From assembly GCF_006547145.1 (NCBI RefSeq), contig NZ_CP041244.1, positions 7,564,001 through 7,628,000 of the forward strand: a DNA stretch of 64,000 nucleotides, written 5' to 3'. Each line of letters opens with the position of its first letter. Positions within the stretch are counted from its first letter, which is position 1. Made by a program: the position numbers and the translations under genes. Under the pieces are notes generated by a model. The model did not search any database. It was not told the origin of the DNA and worked only from the letters and a program-made list of their open reading frames with translations. Origin of the DNA: Actinomadura sp. WMMA1423 (GTDB taxonomy: Bacteria > Actinomycetota > Actinomycetes > Streptosporangiales > Streptosporangiaceae). Below are positions 54,180 through 61,894 of the stretch, in pieces.

Positions 54180-55733
54180 ATGACATCCCTGGTGATCCGC
54201 AGCCCCCTGGACGCCATCGCGGCCGTCCCCTACCTCCTCGGCTTCCACCCGGCCCGCAGCCTCGTAGTGATCGGCTTCGAGGGCCGATCCCGAGGCACAT
54301 GCGCGATCCGCCTCGACTTACCGTCCCCCAGCCCCGCCGCCCCCGCGGCCCCCGCCTCTGCCGCCACCGACACCCTGGCGCCCGACCGCGCCCCCGCCAC
54401 TCGTCCGACCCCCGACGACGCCCCGTCCGCCACTGATGGCCGCAACACTCCGGCGGTCGACCACAAGGCCACCGCTCGCCCGAGAACCATCCGTCCGGCG
54501 ACCGACCGCCCGCCAGTCGCCCGCGAGCCCGCCGCTCATTCAGCGACCGGCCACGTAGCGGCTGCCCCTGATACCGCCGCCCGTCCGCCGTCCGACCACG
54601 TGGCCGCCGACCAATTGGCGGCCGACCAATTGGCGGCCGACCGCGTGGCGGCTGCCCCTAACGCCGCCGACCGTGCACCGTCCCACCGTGTGGCCACCGG
54701 CCCTTCGGCAACGGACCGTGCACCGTCCGACCGCCTGGCCGCCGACTCGTGGGCCGCCGACCGTACGGCGGACGACCGCCCGGCGACCGGACGCGCGGCG
54801 GACGCCTCGGACGCTGACGATTGCCTGGTGGTCGACTACCTCACCACCGACCGTCCGGCGGCCGAACCGGGTGCGGCCGATCGTCTGGTAGCCGCCCAGG
54901 TGGCGGCCGATCGCTTGGCGGCCGAGCGCGTGGCGGTCGTCCTGGCCGGCAATGGGTTCACCCGCTCGCTCCTCCTCGGCTACGGCCCCGCTGACGAGGT
55001 GAAGCAGGCAGCCGAATCCATGCGCGCGGCCCTGTCTTCCGCGGGCGTCCCCGTCGCCGAGGCCGTCCGTGTCGCGGACGGGCGCTGGTGGTCGCTCACC
55101 TGCGCCGAACCCTGCTGCCCGCCCGAAGGCACCCCGTACGACATCTCCGCCAGCACCGTCGCCGCCGAGGCCACCTACGCCGGCCACGTGGCCCTGGCCG
55201 ACCGTGCCGAGTTGGTCGCCTCCGTCCAGCCCATCGACGGCCCTGCCCGCGCCGCCATGACCCGCGCCACCGAACGCGCCGAGACCCGTTACCTCACCCG
55301 CCCGTCCTCGCCCCCTGAAGACGACCTTGCCTTCGTCCTCGCCCTGCTTGCCCGTGCTCGCTCCGGCACCCGCCCCACCGATGACGAGGTCGCCTGGCTC
55401 GGCCTCCTCCTCGCCGACCTGCGCCTCCGCGACGAGACCTGGCTCCGCCTCGACGAGGACGCCCTGGCCGCAGACATCGCCTTCTGGCGCGACATCGTCC
55501 GCCGCGTCGACCCCGCCCTCGTCCCGGCGCCCGCGTCCCTGCTGGCCTTCGCCGCCTACTCGGCCGGCGACGGCGGTCTGGCCAACGTCGCCCTGGAACG
55601 CGCCCTGGACACCGACCCCGCCTACTCCATGGCCGTCATCCTCCGCGAGGTGATCAACGCGGGCATCCCGCCTTCCAGACTGCGCATGCGCATGCCCCCC
55701 GCACCCCCTGTCCACCGCCGAAAAGCCTGCTAG
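54180..55733 (+). CDS. DUF4192 domain-containing protein with a long repeat-derived insertion
   Basis: The 517-aa product has a DUF4192 N-terminus (VIRSPLDAIAAVPYLLGFHP then ARSLVVIGF) and C-terminal part (VLAGNGFTRSLLLGYGPADE to the end), together about 310 aa, the usual size. Between them, residues about 50-250 form an Ala/Asp/Arg/Pro-rich insertion of degenerate pentamers of the type A-D-[RQ]-[LV]-A. At DNA level an exact 15-bp tandem copy is seen (54606-54620 and 54621-54635). DUF4192 has no known function and occurs widely in actinobacteria. The ATG is at 54180; the frame upstream covers other genes and is not coding. Confidence 0.85.
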   Translation: MTSLVIRSPLDAIAAVPYLLGFHPARSLVVIGFEGRSRGTCAIRLDLPSPSPAAPAAPASAATDTLAPDRAPATRPTPDDAPSATDGRNTPAVDHKATARPRTIRPATDRPPVAREPAAHSATGHVAAAPDTAARPPSDHVAADQLAADQLAADRVAAAPNAADRAPSHRVATGPSATDRAPSDRLAADSWAADRTADDRPATGRAADASDADDCLVVDYLTTDRPAAEPGAADRLVAAQVAADRLAAERVAVVLAGNGFTRSLLLGYGPADEVKQAAESMRAALSSAGVPVAEAVRVADGRWWSLTCAEPCCPPEGTPYDISASTVAAEATYAGHVALADRAELVASVQPIDGPARAAMTRATERAETRYLTRPSSPPEDDLAFVLALLARARSGTRPTDDEVAWLGLLLADLRLRDETWLRLDEDALAADIAFWRDIVRRVDPALVPAPASLLAFAAYSAGDGGLANVALERALDTDPAYSMAVILREVINAGIPPSRLRMRMPPAPPVHRRKAC

Positions 55734-56258
55734 CCGTACCTGGTCATGGACTCGGTCGCGGTCGGCCGACCGTCGAACGGCCTCCGGGGACGCCCGGCGA
55801 CACCCGTGCCGGAGTGGCCCCGGGGGGCAGGGGCGGCGGTGCAAACATCGTCGGTTCGTGACTGCGCCGGACGCCCTACGCGAGCCGCTTCCAGGGCCGT
55901 TGCCCTACTTTCGGGTCGCGGTCGTCCTTGGATGTTGGGGTCGGGCTCGCGCTTCACGTCCGCGTCGCGGTCGCGCGATGCGTGCGGGGTTCGGGGTCGG
56001 TGGCCTACTTTCAGGTCGCGGTTGGCGTATGCGTCTTGGCGCAGGGCCAGTGCCCGACTTTCGGGGCGCGGTCGTCCTATGGGTGTTGGCGTCGGGCCCG
56101 TGCTTTCCCTCCGATTCGCGGTCGCGCGATGCGTGCTGGGTTCGGGGGACGGTGGACCCACTTTCAGGTCGCGGTTGGTGTATGCGTGTTGGCGTTGGGC
56201 TGGTGTCCTACTTCGAGGTCGCGGTCGCGCTTTACGTCTCGGTGTCGGGGGCCGTGTC
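55734..56258. repeat. Degenerate 50-bp tandem repeat array, no gene
   Basis: Units recur about every 50 bases from 55905 (55905, ~55955, 56005, 56055, ~56107, 56158, 56208, 56259). The consensus is CTACTTTCAGGTCGCGGTCG followed by a variable GTTGGCGTCGGG part. The last unit coincides with the stop codon and final codons of the TipAS gene on the minus strand, so the array looks like repeated copying of that gene's 3' end. The first 170 bases (55734-55904) show nothing clear. Confidence 0.75.
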
Positions 56259-56711
56259 CTACTCCCAGGTCGTGGTGTCGGGGTCGATGCCGTGGGCGCG
56301 GGCGTCGGCGTCGATGATTCGACGGAACCATGTGGCAAGCCCGGCGCGGATGCCGTCGTAATGGGCGGCGAATTCCGGATCCGCCTCGAACATGCGGCCG
56401 AGACAGACCTGCATCTGCCTGGTGAGGGGGAAGTACGAAGCGAAGACTTCGCGGTGCCGCTCGACGAGTTGGTCCGCTTCCGGGCTACCGGGTGTGACGC
56501 CGGCATCCATCGCATCCCCGAGGGCGCATTCGAGGCCGGTCACGGCGTGGGCGATGGCCTGCCATTCCGCCGGGCCGCGAGCGGCCGAGCGTTCGGCGTA
56601 CTGCAGCCATTGCCTCGTGCCTCCGTAGCGCCGGCGGGCCTGGGCGGGCCAGTCCGGGTTCCAGCGGGGGCCGAAGATCGCGGCTTGTTGCTCGACGCTC
56701 AGCAGCAGCAA
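56259..56711 (-). CDS. Stand-alone TipAS (antibiotic-recognition) domain protein
   Basis: The 150-aa product matches the C-terminal ligand-binding domain of TipA-type MerR regulators, which traps thiopeptides and other antibiotics. FGPRWNPDWPAQARRRYGG, DAMDAGVTPGSPEADQLVER and CLGRMFEADPEFAAHY are the helices that line the ligand groove in TipAS. The usual N-terminal MerR DNA-binding domain is missing. TTG at 56711 is the first possible start: the frame is open upstream only to the arsR TGA, which lies in the same frame 18 bases earlier. It could be a translationally coupled partner of ArsR, a truncated remnant, or the tail of a broken ArsR-TipAS fusion. Confidence 0.7.
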   Translation of the reverse strand: MLLLSVEQQAAIFGPRWNPDWPAQARRRYGGTRQWLQYAERSAARGPAEWQAIAHAVTGLECALGDAMDAGVTPGSPEADQLVERHREVFASYFPLTRQMQVCLGRMFEADPEFAAHYDGIRAGLATWFRRIIDADARAHGIDPDTTTWE

Positions 56712-56729
56712 GGCCGTGACCGCGTCCCC

Positions 56730-57119
56730 TCACCTGGCTGCTGGCCGAGATGACATGGCCATGGTCGGGGTCGGGAGGGTGAAAAGGCCCGCCAGGCGGG
56801 TCAGGGGTTCGCGGATCGCGCGGTAGTAGACCCACGTGCCGCGCCGCTCACCGTCGATCAGGCCCGCCTGGCGCAGCACCTTCAGATGATGGGAGATGGT
56901 CGGCGCGGTCAGCTCGAAGGAGCCGGTCAGGTCGCACACGCACGCCTCGCCGCCCTCGGCGGAAGCGATCATGTTCAGCAGCCGCAGCCGGACCGGGTCC
57001 GAGAGCGCCTTGAAGACGCCGGCCAGCTCGACCGACTCTGCCTCGCTGAGGGCGGGTTCGCTCAGCGGCGCGCAGCATCCCGGGTTCGAGGGGTCGCCCA
57101 GGCCCCAGAGATTAGACAT
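56730..57119 (-). CDS. arsR: ArsR/SmtB family metalloid-responsive repressor
   Basis: This 129-aa winged-helix repressor dissociates from DNA on binding As(III) or Sb(III). It has CC near residue 15, the core LAGVFKALSDPVRLRLLNMI, CVCDLT (the classical alpha-3 metal site position) near residue 60, and the recognition helix TAPTISHHLKVLRQAGLI. ATG at 57119 overlaps an ATTAGA-N6-TCTAAT operator. The TipAS gene follows in the same reading frame after its TGA stop. It is divergent from the flavoprotein gene, with which it shares two operators. Confidence 0.92.
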   Translation of the reverse strand: MSNLWGLGDPSNPGCCAPLSEPALSEAESVELAGVFKALSDPVRLRLLNMIASAEGGEACVCDLTGSFELTAPTISHHLKVLRQAGLIDGERRGTWVYYRAIREPLTRLAGLFTLPTPTMAMSSRPAAR

Positions 57120-57182
57120 GCATCTAATTTGACATCCATCTACGCAGAGACGCAAACTGGCACTGCTTAGAAGGGCATCTAA
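57111..57182. promoter_or_regulatory. Two TTAGA-N6-TCTAA ArsR-type operators
   Basis: ATTAGA-catgca-TCTAAT (57111-57128) covers the arsR start codon; TTAGA-agggca-TCTAA (57167-57182) lies 18 bases before the flavoprotein ATG. Identical half-sites and spacing, 55 bases apart, indicate coordinate repression of both directions by ArsR. Confidence 0.8.
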
Positions 57183-57200
57183 ACAACGAGGGTAGAGCGT

Positions 57201-58838
57201 ATGAGCGAGAGTGCGGAGCAGTCCGCCGGGGCGGGTTGCTGCGGCGTCAGCAGGTGTTGCGGCGTCGAGCGGTCCGAGGGGCCGGAGGTCAGCCAGGCCC
57301 AGGCCCAGGCCGGCTGCGGCTGCCTTGACGACCGCCCTGACGTCGGCGACCTTCCGGTGGCGGTCATCGGAGCGGGACCGGTCGGCTTGGCCGCCGCGGC
57401 GCACCTGGCCGAGCGTGGCCTGGACTTCGTCGTCCTCGAGGCCGGTGACACCATCGGCGCGGCGATGTCCGAGTGGGGGCACGTCCGGCTGTTCTCGCCT
57501 TGGCGGTACGACACCGACGCCGCCGCCCGCCGCCTGCTGGAGCCCACCGGTTGGGCCCTGCCCGCCCCGGACGCCCTGCCGACCGGCGCCGAACTCGTCC
57601 GGGACTACCTCCTCCCGCTGGCAGGAGTGCCCCAGTTCGCGGGGCGGATCCGCACCGGCACCCGCGTGGTCGCGGTCGCCCGGAGCGGCGTGGACGTCAC
57701 CCGCACCGTCGGCCGTAACGAGCATCCGCTGCTCATCCGGACCGTCGGCCCGGACGGCGCCGTCACCGACCTGCACGCTCGCGCCGTCATCGACGCGTCG
57801 GGCACGTGGGGGCACGGCAACCCGCTCGGCCACTCCGGGCTGCCCGCCCCCGGCGAGGATCGGGCTGCCCCCTACCTGGCCGGGCCGCTGCCCGATGTGC
57901 TTGGCCGCGATCGCGACCGCTTCGCCGGACGCGCCACCCTGGTCGTCGGCATGGGCCACTCGGCCGCCAACACCCTGCTCTCCCTGGCGGAACTCGCCAG
58001 GACGGCGCCCGGCACCCGCATCACCTGGGCGGTGCGCGGTTCCTCGGTCGCCCGCCTCTACGGGGGTGGCGACGCGGACGGCCTCCCGGCGCGCGGTGCG
58101 CTCGGCACCCGCCTCAAGGCCGCCGTCGAGGGCGGGGAGATCGAACTGGTGCGGACCTTCACCATCACGGGCTTCGACGTCCCCGACGGGGGCCCCGCCG
58201 CCGGCCCCGTCCGAGTGCTCGGCGACACGCCGGACGGCGACCGCGTCATTGAGGCCGAGACCGTGGTCGCGGCCACCGGGTTCCGGCCCGACCTCGACAT
58301 GCTCCGCGAGGTGCGCCTCGAGCTCGATCCCGCCACCGAGGCGCCCGTCCGGCTCGCCCCGATGATCGACCCCAACTTCCACTCCTGCGGCACCGTGCCG
58401 CCGCACGGCGAACGCGACCTCGCCCACCCCGAGCCCGGCTTCTATCTGGTCGGTATGAAGAGCTATGGCCGGGCCCCGACCTTTCTGATGGCCACCGGAT
58501 ACGAGCAGGTCCGCTCCGTCGTGGCCGCGCTGGCGGGAGACCGCGCCGCCGCCGACGCCGTCGAACTCGACCTGCCCGAGACCGGCGTCTGCTCCACCAC
58601 GCTGGTCACCGAGGACCAGCTCCCCGGCGCCGCTGAGGGGGATGGTGGTGCCTCCTGTGGCGCCGGGCCCGTCCGGGTTGGTGTTCCGGAGGGTTCCGAT
58701 GGGGAGAGAGGCGGCTCCTGTTGTGGCAGCCCGGAGCCTCAGCCGGTCACCATCGGCATCGGTGCTCCCGGGGGGCTGGGGTTCGCGACCGGGCGGGCGC
58801 ACGGTCGCTCCGGTGACGACGAACGAGCCGGCGGCTGA
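57201..58838 (+). CDS. Cys-rich FAD-dependent oxidoreductase of arsenic clusters (ArsO-like)
   Basis: This flavoprotein monooxygenase-like protein has 545 aa. The FAD motif is VIGAGPVGLAAAAHLAERG near residue 54, the NADPH motif is VVGMGHSAANTLLSLAE near 250, and ATGFRPDLD follows near 360. Flanking this core are cysteine-rich tails: CCG, CCG and CGC within residues 13-42, and CGAG and SCCG near the C-terminus, absent from ordinary members of this fold. The ars operator and neighbours suggest a metalloid role, either redox chemistry or arsenic sensing or binding. The Cys tails may bind As(III); both are inference. The C-terminal tail is low complexity, so the true end is less certain than the core. 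Confidence 0.78.
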   Translation: MSESAEQSAGAGCCGVSRCCGVERSEGPEVSQAQAQAGCGCLDDRPDVGDLPVAVIGAGPVGLAAAAHLAERGLDFVVLEAGDTIGAAMSEWGHVRLFSPWRYDTDAAARRLLEPTGWALPAPDALPTGAELVRDYLLPLAGVPQFAGRIRTGTRVVAVARSGVDVTRTVGRNEHPLLIRTVGPDGAVTDLHARAVIDASGTWGHGNPLGHSGLPAPGEDRAAPYLAGPLPDVLGRDRDRFAGRATLVVGMGHSAANTLLSLAELARTAPGTRITWAVRGSSVARLYGGGDADGLPARGALGTRLKAAVEGGEIELVRTFTITGFDVPDGGPAAGPVRVLGDTPDGDRVIEAETVVAATGFRPDLDMLREVRLELDPATEAPVRLAPMIDPNFHSCGTVPPHGERDLAHPEPGFYLVGMKSYGRAPTFLMATGYEQVRSVVAALAGDRAAADAVELDLPETGVCSTTLVTEDQLPGAAEGDGGASCGAGPVRVGVPEGSDGERGGSCCGSPEPQPVTIGIGAPGGLGFATGRAHGRSGDDERAGG

Positions 58839-59043
58839 ACGTGATGAGGTCTGTGGTGATGCCGTTGGTGGTTCGCGGCGCCGACCGGCTGGAGCTGCGC
58901 TGCCTTTCGGACCGTCGCCTGCCTGCCGGGCGTCGCCGCGAGCCGGACGGGCGTTCGCGACGTCGTAGGAGTCTTTCGGTGGCCAGGGACGCTGGGGCCG
59001 TCGCGTCCGAGCTGTGCACGACTTCCGATCTGCGAGGTAAACG
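58839..59043 (+). other. Gap between flavoprotein and arsC, no credible gene
   Basis: This stretch of 205 bases has one small Arg-rich frame but no family signal. A GAGG ribosome site for arsC lies at its end. In related clusters an ACR3 arsenite exporter often sits here; no trace of it is visible. Confidence 0.6.
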
Positions 59044-59445
59044 ATGACCGGCAAGCCCAGCGTGTTGTTCGTCTGCGTCCATAACGCCGGCCGCTCCCAG
59101 ATGGCCGCCGCCTACCTGACCCACCTCGCGGGTGACCGCGTCGAGGTCCGCTCTGCCGGGTCCGAGCCCGCCGACCGGGTCAACCCCGCCGTCGTCCAGG
59201 CCATGGCAGAAGAAGGCATCGACATCTCCGCCGAGATGCCCAAGGTCCTCACCGTCGACGCCGTCCATGCCTCCGACGTCGTCATCACCATGGGGTGCGG
59301 CGACACCTGCCCCGTCTTCCCCGGCAAGCGCTACCTCGACTGGCGGCTCGACGACCCCGCCGGGCAGGGCGTCGAAGCCGTCCGCCCCATCCGCGACGAG
59401 ATCCGCATCCGCGTCGAGCGCCTCGCCGCCGAACTCACGGTCTGA
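59044..59445 (+). CDS. arsC: Arsenate reductase ArsC (low-molecular-weight phosphatase type)
   Basis: This 133-aa arsenate reductase of the LMW-PTP fold works with thioredoxin or mycothiol systems. The CX5R catalytic loop is CVHNAGRSQ near residue 11, with the partner cysteine in ITMGCGDTCPVFPG near 86. The general-acid Asp lies in DWRLDDPAG near 102. The start is ATG at 59044 with GAGG seven bases upstream. It follows the Cys-rich flavoprotein gene and is likely under the same ArsR operators. Reduction to arsenite without a visible arsenite pump is noteworthy; a pump may be elsewhere. Confidence 0.93.
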   Translation: MTGKPSVLFVCVHNAGRSQMAAAYLTHLAGDRVEVRSAGSEPADRVNPAVVQAMAEEGIDISAEMPKVLTVDAVHASDVVITMGCGDTCPVFPGKRYLDWRLDDPAGQGVEAVRPIRDEIRIRVERLAAELTV

Positions 59446-59772
59446 GAGCTTCAGGGGTTCCCGGTCCCGGGCGGAGCGCGTTCGAGTCGGAGCGCTAGGC
59501 GCCCAACTCACAGTTCGGGACCTCTCGGGGCGGCGCCTCCGTCTGCTCTGGGACGGGAGCGCGGTCGTGCCGGGGCGCTTGCCGCCGAGTTCATGGTGTG
59601 GGGTCTTGAGAGCCTTCGTCTGGTTTGGGCAGGGAGTGCGTTGGCGTCGGGCGCTCGCCGCCTGTCTCGACGTGGCCTCGGCCATGCGCGCGAACGCGTG
59701 ACCTGGTGTCTGCGTGGGAGTGCTTGCGCGGGTCGGTGAGGTCGGGCGTCTCGTCCCGCGGCCGGTCGGGGG
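59446..59772. repeat. Degenerate repeats of the arsC 3' end, no gene
   Basis: Two weaker copies of the arsC terminal segment (GTCGAGCGCCTCGCCGCCGA and on) can be aligned at about 59486 and 59567, giving periods of roughly 73 and 82 bases. The remainder up to 59772 shows nothing convincing. Confidence 0.5.
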
Positions 59773-60144
59773 TCAGGAGGAGACGGCCTGGCCGGGGGTG
59801 CCGGGGTCTATGCGGCGGTCGCGGTTGCGGTCGTTCCAGGCGCGCATGCGGGGCGGGTAGCCGACGATCTGCACGTCGTAGATGGGCAGGCCGAGGTCTC
59901 GGGCGACCTTGCCGATCACCTTGGGGGAGCCGACGCGGCGGCGCGTCCACTCGCCGTCGTGGGCGACCGCGACGGCCGTCGTGTCGGTGGCGTACGTCTC
60001 GGGCTCGACGAAGAACTCGACGCCGCGGCGCTCGCGGGCGAAGGCGATCAGCGCCTCGATGTCGGAGTCCGTCGCCTCCCTGTCCAGCTTCGTCACCGTG
60101 GACCCGCGGTGCCTGCGGATCCCGAACCGATCCCGGAACCTCAT
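59773..60144 (-). CDS. Conserved small actinobacterial protein of unknown function
   Basis: The 123-aa product begins MRFRDRFGIRRHRGSTVTKL and contains RRGVEFFVEPETYATDTTAV, EWTRRRVGSPKVIGKVARDL and YDVQIVGYPPRMRAWNDRNR. Similar proteins occur widely in Streptomyces and relatives, sometimes labelled oxidoreductase without evidence. I see no catalytic motif. ATG at 60144 follows AGGG at a good distance; GTG at 60150 is an in-frame alternative. It is divergent from the polysaccharide deacetylase gene across about 160 bases. Confidence 0.75.
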   Translation of the reverse strand: MRFRDRFGIRRHRGSTVTKLDREATDSDIEALIAFARERRGVEFFVEPETYATDTTAVAVAHDGEWTRRRVGSPKVIGKVARDLGLPIYDVQIVGYPPRMRAWNDRNRDRRIDPGTPGQAVSS

Positions 60145-60307
60145 GCTCACCCTGTCGTCTGGTCCCGCCATAGTGCGGGGTTGCGGTGTACGACGATAAC
60201 GAGGCCGGCGGTGCGCGGGTTCCCGACACAGCGGCGGCGGACCCCGGTGACCAGGGTCCCCGCGTCCTAGACTGGCGCCCTTCGGGGGGATCATCAGCGG
60301 GGGTGCG

Positions 60308-61117
60308 ATGGACGGGCCGAACCTTGTCCGGCGGGTGGCGGCGGCCGTGCTCGCGGTCGCGGTGTTCGGGGCCCTGAGCACGCTCACCCCGGCCCGGGGG
60401 CAGGTGAAGCCCGTGGCGCGGGCCGAGCCCGCCGCGCCGAAGCCGAAGCCGAAGCCGGTGCCGCCTCCCAAGCCACCGCCGCCCGACTGCGCCCGGCTCA
60501 GATGCGTGGCGCTGACGTTCGACGACGGGCCCGCCGCGAGCACCGCGGAACTGCTGGACACGCTCGCCGCCCGCAAGGTCAGGGCGACGTTCTTCATCGT
60601 GGGGGAGAACGCCGCGAAGCATCCGGATCTGGTGCGGCGCGAGCATGAGGGCGGGCACGAGATCGCCGACCACAGCTACACGCACGCCGACCTGGGGAGG
60701 GCGTCCGAGAAGAAGATCACGGACGAGCTGACGCGGACGCAGGAGGCGATCCGGCGGGCGTCAGGGGTCGTGCCCGTGCTGCTCAGGCCGCCGTACGGGT
60801 CGACGTCCGAGCGGCTGAAGAAGATCACGCGGCGGATGGGGCTGGCGCAGGTGCTGTGGACGGTCGACCCCCTCGACTGGGAGCACCGCGACACCGCCTA
60901 CGTCGAGCGGCGGGTGCTGAAGGCGGTGAGGCCGGGGTACATCGTCCTGATGCACGACATCCACCCGACGAGCGTGAAGGCCGTCCCGAAGATCATCGAC
61001 CGGCTGGCCGCCGAGGGCTACGTGTTCGTCACGGTGTCGGAGCTGTTCGGCGGGCGACCGGCCCCTGGGGAGGAGTACGTCCAGCGGAATTCAGGGGATC
61101 CTCAGGGTCTTCCCTGA
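60308..61117 (+). CDS. Polysaccharide deacetylase (NodB homology, CE4 family)
   Basis: This is a predicted secreted or membrane-anchored deacetylase of 269 aa. An N-terminal signal/anchor (VRRVAAAVLAVAVFGALSTL) is followed by a Pro/Lys-rich linker (residues 37-60). The catalytic domain starts ALTFDDGPAAST near residue 69, with HSYTH metal ligands near 122, RPPYGS near 158 and LMHDIHPTS near 217. It probably removes acetyl groups from peptidoglycan, chitin or other glycans. The ATG is at 60308; it may share a transcript with the DUF1707 gene 28 bases downstream. Confidence 0.92.
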   Translation: MDGPNLVRRVAAAVLAVAVFGALSTLTPARGQVKPVARAEPAAPKPKPKPVPPPKPPPPDCARLRCVALTFDDGPAASTAELLDTLAARKVRATFFIVGENAAKHPDLVRREHEGGHEIADHSYTHADLGRASEKKITDELTRTQEAIRRASGVVPVLLRPPYGSTSERLKKITRRMGLAQVLWTVDPLDWEHRDTAYVERRVLKAVRPGYIVLMHDIHPTSVKAVPKIIDRLAAEGYVFVTVSELFGGRPAPGEEYVQRNSGDPQGLP

Positions 61118-61144
61118 TGGCCGCCGGGCGGTGCCGCGCGGAGC

Positions 61145-61675
61145 ATGGACGGTATGGACAGCAGCTACGCGGTGGGGGATCTGCGGGTCTCGGACGCCGA
61201 GCGGGAACCGGTCATCCAGCGGCTTCAGGACGCCTACGCCGAGGGGCGGCTCGACGAGGACGAGTTCGACCTGCGCGTGCACCTGGCGATGACGGGCAGG
61301 ACGCGCAAGGACCTCGCCGCGGTCCTGCACGATCTGGTGCCGGCCGCGCCCGCGCGGCCTCTCGCGGTGGAGGCCGAGGCGGTGTCGGGTGAGGACCGGA
61401 TGCTGGCCGCCGCGGCGCACGCCGTCGCCGTCCCGACGCTGTTCGTCGGCCCGCTCGTGCTGATGCTGCTGAGCGGCAAGCGCTCGCCCTACGTCCGGCG
61501 GCAGGCGGCGGAGGCCGTGAACTTCCAGCTCACGCTGCTGCTCGTCACGATCGCCACGCTCGGCGTCGGCGGGGTCCTGTACGCGGTGGCATGGGTGCTG
61601 TCGATGGTCGCGGCCGTCTTCGCGGTGAGCGGCCAGACGTTCCGCTACCCGTGGATCCTGCGCCTGGTGAGTTGA
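61145..61675 (+). CDS. DUF1707 and DUF4870-like membrane protein
   Basis: The 176-aa product has an N-terminal DUF1707 domain (LRVSDAEREPVIQRLQDAYA, then EGRLDEDEFDLRV) and a C-terminal DUF4870-type membrane part with two or three helices (VPTLFVGPLVLMLL, LTLLLVTIATLGVGGVLYAV, VLSMVAAVFAVSG). DUF1707 is a small actinobacterial regulatory-looking domain with unknown partner. ATG at 61145 is used; ATG at 61154 is equally possible, with GGAG placed for either. A CGGAGG-acg-CCTCCG hairpin follows at 61710-61724. Confidence 0.85.
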   Translation: MDGMDSSYAVGDLRVSDAEREPVIQRLQDAYAEGRLDEDEFDLRVHLAMTGRTRKDLAAVLHDLVPAAPARPLAVEAEAVSGEDRMLAAAAHAVAVPTLFVGPLVLMLLSGKRSPYVRRQAAEAVNFQLTLLLVTIATLGVGGVLYAVAWVLSMVAAVFAVSGQTFRYPWILRLVS

Positions 61676-61894
61676 GGCGAATCCGCCGCTGAACGCGCCT
61701 CGGGTTTGTCGGAGGACGCCTCCGGGGAGGGTTGACGTGGCCGCTTTCCATGCGGCCGGCCGCCTCCAGGAGATGAAACGACGCCTATGTCTACGCCCGT
61801 GGTTTTATTCCCCTCCCTACCTGTGACTCCCGCAACGTCCGGGTTATGTGGACCATGCATGGGATGATCGATTAACTATGCGAGGGAGGGGTAG
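61676..61894 (+). promoter_or_regulatory. Upstream region of the 10-methyl fatty acid genes
   Basis: This stretch of 219 bases has no gene. It holds a terminator-like hairpin (61710-61724), TTGACG at 61732-61737, an AT-rich stretch near 61800-61812, and the palindrome CCATGCATGG at 61853-61862. A GGGAGGGG ribosome site precedes the next ATG. The true promoter is not obvious. Confidence 0.35.

Noticed and set aside
54330..54930. Pentapeptide-repeat (Mfp/Qnr) domain in the DUF4192 protein
   Set aside because: The repeats are five residues long but lack the Leu/Phe at the centre of each A(D/N)LXX unit needed for the beta-helix.
55905..56260. Coding repeat protein on either strand of the 50-bp array
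   Set aside because: The 50-bp period is not a multiple of three, so a protein repeat cannot keep frame from unit to unit, and no ribosome site or family match is seen.
56730..56732. Selenocysteine at the arsR TGA
   Set aside because: ArsR ends at normal family length there and no SECIS-like hairpin is evident immediately downstream.
58841..59047. Small Arg-rich frame between the flavoprotein and arsC as a pump remnant
   Set aside because: No membrane segments or ACR3/ArsB motifs can be seen in any frame.
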